Positions 60,050-64,000 of a stretch of 64,000 bases of DNA are shown piece after piece. The stretch is taken from assembly GCF_947507565.1 (NCBI RefSeq), contig NC_089193.1, forward strand, positions 1 to 64,000, read 5' to 3'. Below the pieces are notes generated by a model. The model was given only the letters and a program-made list of their open reading frames with translations, ran no database searches and was not told the DNA's origin. A program made the position numbers and the translations under genes. Numbering within the stretch: position 1 is the stretch's first letter; each line of letters opens with the position of its first letter. Source of the DNA: Oscarella lobularis. Taxonomy: Eukaryota > Porifera > Homoscleromorpha > Homosclerophorida > Oscarellidae.

Positions 60050-60170
60050 TTGATTCGGTTGTTGTCCGGGGGGTTGCGTGTATACGGGGTTGTGACTTCA
60101 GTCATTTGTTTGAAACGACTCCATATGAGACAAAGGGGACGAAGGAGGACGGATTCGGCTGTCGCGAAGG
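60050..60170 (+). other. Candidate exon 1 of the array 3 locus
   Basis: It ends at CGAAGG|GTAAGT (60170/60171). The ATG at 60125 gives 15 codons (MRQRGRRRTDSAVAK) and a split Gly codon. Sequence and donor position are matched by the minus-strand locus at 10332-10624, which has GTG in place of the ATG. The frame after the donor runs on in unspliced sequence but is not conserved. Confidence 0.5.
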
Positions 60171-60562
60171 GTAAGTTATGCATTCGCGTGTCATTTCGCA
60201 CCGCACGTTCCGGTTCTGGGGCCCTATTCGCCTTCGACGGATTTTACTACTACTTTCCTTCGTTCCCTTCGCGATTTTGAGAGTTTAAACTTCTCACGGT
60301 GAGGTTTGGAGCGTGTTCGGGGGTCCGTTAACGTTGCGCGTAGGAAACTGGGTGCCCGAAGGGGGAGAAGCGCGTTTTTCCACGATTTTCGCAGTCGCGA
60401 GCGTTTTATACTGCGCGGCTGGGTTTAAAACGGGGTCCTGTGTCTTTGTTCCGTTTGTGTCTCTCCGAAGTAGTCGTTTTCTGTTTCTTGGGGAGGTTTT
60501 CTTAGTTCCATAGGTGGACGTGTACTTATTTTTTATTTTTTTATTTTTTAGTACTTTTTTAG

Positions 60563-60627
60563 GGGAAAGCATTTTCTTTGAACGAGGAGGTTTGGGACGT
60601 TTTATCGTTCATTGGAATTTTTCAAAG
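60563..60627 (+). other. Candidate internal exon of the array 3 locus
   Basis: A 65-nt segment between acceptor ATTTTTTAGTACTTTTTTAG and donor TTCAAAG|GTAATA. A strong polypyrimidine tract precedes it. Confidence 0.4.
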
Positions 60628-60778
60628 GTAATACCCTGGACAGAATTATTTATTCCTTTCGTTCGCATTGTGACAGTGTTATTAGAAACTCGTGGGGCTC
60701 ATTCAAGGGGTTCAATCAGATAAGTGCCTCGTAGTTTTATGCGTTAATGGGAGCTTTGTGTTTTTGTGTATTATATAG

Positions 60779-60806
60779 GAAGAAGTCGAGCGGCGATTAG
60801 CATAAG
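60779..60806 (+). other. Mini-exon preceding array 3
   Basis: A 28-nt segment between acceptor GTGTATTATATAG and donor CATAAG|GTATCGG, followed by a 53-nt intron and the first array exon. It matches the position and size of the 29-nt mini-exon at 9829-9857. The preceding intron would start ATAAGTGCC at 60720. Confidence 0.55.
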
Positions 60807-60859
60807 GTATCGGTTTCTTTTTAGTTTTTGGATTATTCTGTACTCTCGTTTTTATCTAG

Positions 60860-61735
60860 GGGAACTCACTTGGAAGGAAGAACAGAGGACAGAAGACACG
60901 CACAGGGAGGAAAAAGATCGACAGGGACAAAGGAAGGGCAAGTGAAGGAAGATTATCAACAGGTACGGAATTATTTTACATTTGTTTATCACACTTCATT
61001 TTTTTGTTTAGGAACTCACAATGGGATAGGACGAGGATGTGAGAGACGGACAAGGGACACGCACAGGGAAGGAAAGGAATCGACAAGGACAAAGGAAGGG
61101 CAAGTGGAGGAAGATTATCAAGAGGTACGGAATTATTTTACATTTGTTTATCACACTTCATTTTTTTGTTTAGGAACTCACAATGGGATAGGACGAGGAT
61201 GTGGGAGACGGACAAGGGACACGCACAGGGAAGGAAAGGAATCGACAAGGACAAAGGAAGGGCACGTGGAGGAAGACTACCAACAGGTACGGAATTGTTT
61301 TACATTTGTTTATCACACTTCACTTCTTCTATTTCTTTTATTTAGGAACACTCAATGGGATGGAAGGACGATGCATGAGAAAGATAAGGGACACGCACAG
61401 GGAAAGGACGGGATCAACACGGACAAGGGAAGTACAAGTGGAGGAAGGCTATCAACAGGTACGGAATTATTTTGCATTTGTTTATCACACTTCATTTCTT
61501 CTATTTCTTTTATTTAGGAACACTCAATGGGATGGAACGACGATGCAGGAGAAGAACAAGGGCCACGCACAGGGAAAGGAAGGGATCAACTCGGATAAGG
61601 GAAGTACAAGTGGAAGAAGGCTATGACTTACATTTGTTTATCACACTTCATTTCCTTTACTTCCTTTATTTAGGAACACTCAATGAATGGGATGGGACGA
61701 CGATGCAGGAGACGGACAAGGGATAGGGGACCTCA
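60860..61735 (+). repeat. Exon-intron tandem array 3
   Basis: Exon-like units at 60860-60962 (103 nt), 61012-61124, 61174-61286 and 61346-61458 (each exactly 113 nt), then 61518-61626 and 61674 onward. Exons start GAACTCACAATGGG or GAACACTCAATGGG and end CAACAG or CAAGAG before GTACGG. Introns are 49, 49, 59 and 59 nt and end TTTTGTTTAG or TTTTATTTAG. The fifth unit has lost its donor by a small deletion. Because the first steps are 162 bp, a frame of 229 codons reads through exons and introns alike; it breaks when intron length changes, so I do not call it a protein. Confidence 0.75.
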
Positions 61736-62259
61736 GGGTTAGGATCAGGGTGGGTCAGGGGTGGGAGTAGGGAGTAGGACGAACGGAACTCGCTTCCCGT
61801 TATAGCAGTATTTTATATACCTGGAGATTGGCATGTTTTGAAAGGTGTCATCAGCCTTCCTATTGTACTTCTTTGTCGTCCAGGGAATATTCGTTTTCTG
61901 TTAATTAATTACTGTTGGGATCATTGCATTATTATTTCTAATTGTTCGTTTTAGGCTCTTATCTCTATGTCATTGGTATGTCTAAGAGATATTGATTGAT
62001 AGAAGGCAAGGAGCTGGGATTTTAAAAGGTACGTCAGCGCCACCATCAAAATTGAATATATGTTTTCATTCATATGGCAACAGGCGACAAAGAAAAGAAC
62101 TAGCAAAATGAAAAATGACTTTATGTGTCTTACTTTGCATTACGTAATAATTTTTTGATTAGCACTAGGCGCATAATACAATCACGCGCGCTCGCGTCGC
62201 ACGTGCTCGCAGTAGTTAGACGCGAGAACAGCTAGGGTCGCACAACGAGTCGAAAAGTA
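61736..62259. other. Unique spacer downstream of array 3
   Basis: AT-rich with no supported gene. A short CpG-rich patch lies at 62180-62240 (CACGCGCGCTCGCGTCGCACG). Confidence 0.4.
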
Positions 62260-62930
62260 GGATGAGTCATGTCAAATTTTATTTGAATAAAGTCCCGGAT
62301 GTAAGTACAAAAATTAAACAGAGTTTCCCCTCTCCTCCATCCACCCCCTCGCCCCACATGGGAGGCAAGGCCAGGTGGGCACCTGCTGTGAGTCAAAGGA
62401 CTCGTGGGGTCACTCCATACTCCCCCGCGGAGGGTGAGCCCGTTTAACCTCCTGGCTCCGAGCCTTGGACTGTGAAAGTGGCAGCTGGGATGTCAGTCCA
62501 CTCACAGGTGCAATTCCAAGGGGCGTCACTGATTTACCCGCCAGTGCTCTGCCTTACGCGGGGAGGCAACTCGATAGCCTCTGCAGAGGTATGGCCTATT
62601 TATCGCTCTTGGCCACAGAGGGATGGCTGCGTCTGCCTCGTCGGATTGGAGGAACAACTACACGGCAAACCAATTGACAAAGGGGAAAACAAAGAAAAGT
62701 ACCTGGCGTCGGCCAAAGTCTCGAGTAGATAAACGTCCGGAACAACTAAAGACCTATTCGTCGCTCTTGGCCACAGAGGAATTGCTAGCATGAAATATAA
62801 GGTCTATGAGTAATTTTATTAGAAATAGAAAATTACTCAAGGGACTATGAGTAAACTTGGGATACCTCTATAGTTATTACTCTAAGCCTAGTCCTTATGG
62901 AAGACGTTTCTCAACTGAAGCGATGTAACT
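62260..62930. other. GC-mixed stretch with a short direct repeat
   Basis: TCGCTCTTGGCCACAGAGG occurs at about 62599 and 62761, 162 bp apart, with similar flanks. On the minus strand a 43-nt segment (62703-62745) has GTCTTTAG before and CCAG|GTACTTTTC after it and could be an exon following the one at 62937-63048. Overlapping frames of 60-86 codons exist on both strands; none is recognisable. Confidence 0.35.
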
Positions 62931-62936
62931 TCTTAC

Positions 62937-63048
62937 CTCAACATCTGCATAGGGATCCGGATGGTCCTTGACATAGCTACACGCCCGAAGGATATTCTGT
63001 CGCGTTTTCGCGGCCCCAAGGGCCCGCTTGAAACAAGGGAAGATACAC
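62937..63048 (-). other. Candidate coding exon of a minus-strand gene
   Basis: A 112-nt segment between acceptor TTTATTTTTTAG and donor GTTGAG|GTAAGA, both close to consensus. One frame is open throughout and gives 37 residues with a natural-looking composition (CIFPCFKRALGAAKTRQNIL, then RACSYVKDHPDPYADVE). It starts in phase 1 and ends on a codon boundary. I do not recognise the family. Upstream lies the CpG-rich paralogous segment, a plausible promoter and 5' exon. Confidence 0.5.
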
Positions 63049-63059
63049 CTAAAAAATAA

Positions 63060-64000
63060 AAAAAACAATTTTATTTTTTGGTTGCTATGGCAACGATACT
63101 TTGGCTATCAACAACTCCGGGGTCAGAGAGACCAGATAAAAAATCTCGGCTCTATCTGACAAAGGGAAGGCACTTTGCCAACGTCGCAAAGATGTACAAA
63201 AAGCCAAAAAGTTTACGAGTAGAAATTTCACCTAAAAAATTTGACCGACGGCCACCAAACCCTTTCGTCCCTTGCGTACCACCCAATAGAAAATCTCTCC
63301 AGGAAAAATCGCGAACGAATTCCTTCAGGGGACGGAGAAAATCGAAAAACAATTTCGAATTTTCTCGTTCGCGATCAAACGACTTAAAAATCGTGCCATT
63401 TCGCCACGAAACGTCGCACGACGACCGGACCGCGACCAATCGAATCGCCAACGACGACTCTATAAGATTGGTTCAAAGCCATGTCGAAATTCGCGAATTT
63501 TCGACATAAAAACGTGTCAAATAAACAAACACGCCTTCTCGCGTGCTCCGAAATCACCCCACCTTTGCGACGCCGTCGTGCCTCAACGACGCCACGTACG
63601 GCGACGAACGTACCATCGATCGAAACCCTATATCATCTAGTTTTCGATTTTCGATTCGCCGACGGCATACGATACGCCGTTTGTCGTGGAGCGAGCGCGA
63701 AAGTTAAGGGCCACGCCCCCTTTTCGCACATCGAAATCGTCGCAAACGACTCGAAATACGCCACGGAATGCAGCTAAACGCTTCGTAACGTTCCGAAAAC
63801 ATGATTCCGCGTCGAAACGAAACGATTCCAGCGCATTTCGCAGGGCGCGTCGCACCTTGGCGACCCGACGCCTCGATTTCGATCGTTTCGCGCCATTGCG
63901 AACGGTCGAACGGGTTCTAAACTACTCAAGACTCACCTCTTTCACTCTTTTGACTTCGCTCAAGCTTCGAATCTGTCGTTTTGAGCCATTTTCCATTCAT
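63060..64000 (-). repeat. CpG-rich dispersed segment, copy 2
   Basis: Paralogue of 15503-16440 in the same orientation, clearly diverged, and possibly continuing beyond the window. In this copy it lies directly upstream, on the minus strand, of a good exon candidate. In the other copy it lies upstream of the GGACAA/TTCGAA arrays and satellite 2. Minus-strand frames of 72-99 codons are present in matching places but differ in length. Confidence 0.5.

Noticed and set aside
60828-61517. 229-codon plus-strand frame over array 3 as a repeat protein
   Set aside because: It reads through predicted introns because the first steps are 162 bp. It loses frame when intron length changes, while GT-AG signals persist.

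Overview
The window is a eukaryotic chromosome end. It opens with 745 bp of perfect (CCCTAA)n, the C-strand of a TTAGGG telomere, and runs inward through about 63 kb of subtelomere. TTAGGG telomeres, a Penelope-like retroelement (PLE) with a GIY-YIG endonuclease and a hammerhead ribozyme, GT-AG introns of 42-59 nt and CpG-rich stretches fit an invertebrate animal, perhaps marine. The species cannot be read from the sequence. There is no prokaryotic or viral gene content.

Layout. 1-745 telomere. 746-904 a reading frame cut off by the telomere. 895-1510 a 130-bp tandem repeat. About 1.8-6.2 kb a PLE on the + strand with its 5' end towards the telomere; it has a hammerhead ribozyme at 2481-2536 and one frame break in a C-run. 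6.26-9.84 kb a 154-bp satellite that, read on the minus strand, is a tandem series of about 97-nt exons and 57-nt GT-AG introns, with a CpG-rich gene head at 9.83-10.62 kb. 11.78-15.5 kb a second exon-intron satellite, also 154 bp, interrupted twice by palindromic arrays. 15.5-16.44 kb a CpG-rich segment whose diverged paralogue ends the window (63.06-64.0 kb).

16.5-54.4 kb is a higher-order array of five cassettes. Each has a GGACAAATTGTCC array (called P here), an AT-rich TTCTGAATTAATGCAGAA array (Q), a conserved 358-bp CpG-rich core with an exon-like minus-strand segment, and a short AT array (q). Cassette length varies from 6.4 to 10.6 kb, mainly because P varies. A 549-bp inverted-repeat transposon has split the fifth core. 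54.4-57.0 kb holds 20-bp, 28-bp and 141-bp arrays. 57.3-64.0 kb is gene-like: a minus-strand set of small exons, a non-autonomous mariner-like element, a CpG-rich divergent promoter region near 59.5-60.3 kb, and a plus-strand locus (60.05-61.74 kb) that is an inverted paralogue of the 6.26-10.62 kb locus.

Main message. Apart from the PLE I find no long protein gene that I trust; the many long repeat-derived frames are spurious. The most unusual content is three satellites whose repeat unit is one exon plus one intron, two of them reading towards the telomere. With the CpG-rich heads this suggests spliced, possibly non-coding, telomere-directed transcription. That is inference from splice signals and paralogy, not from RNA data.
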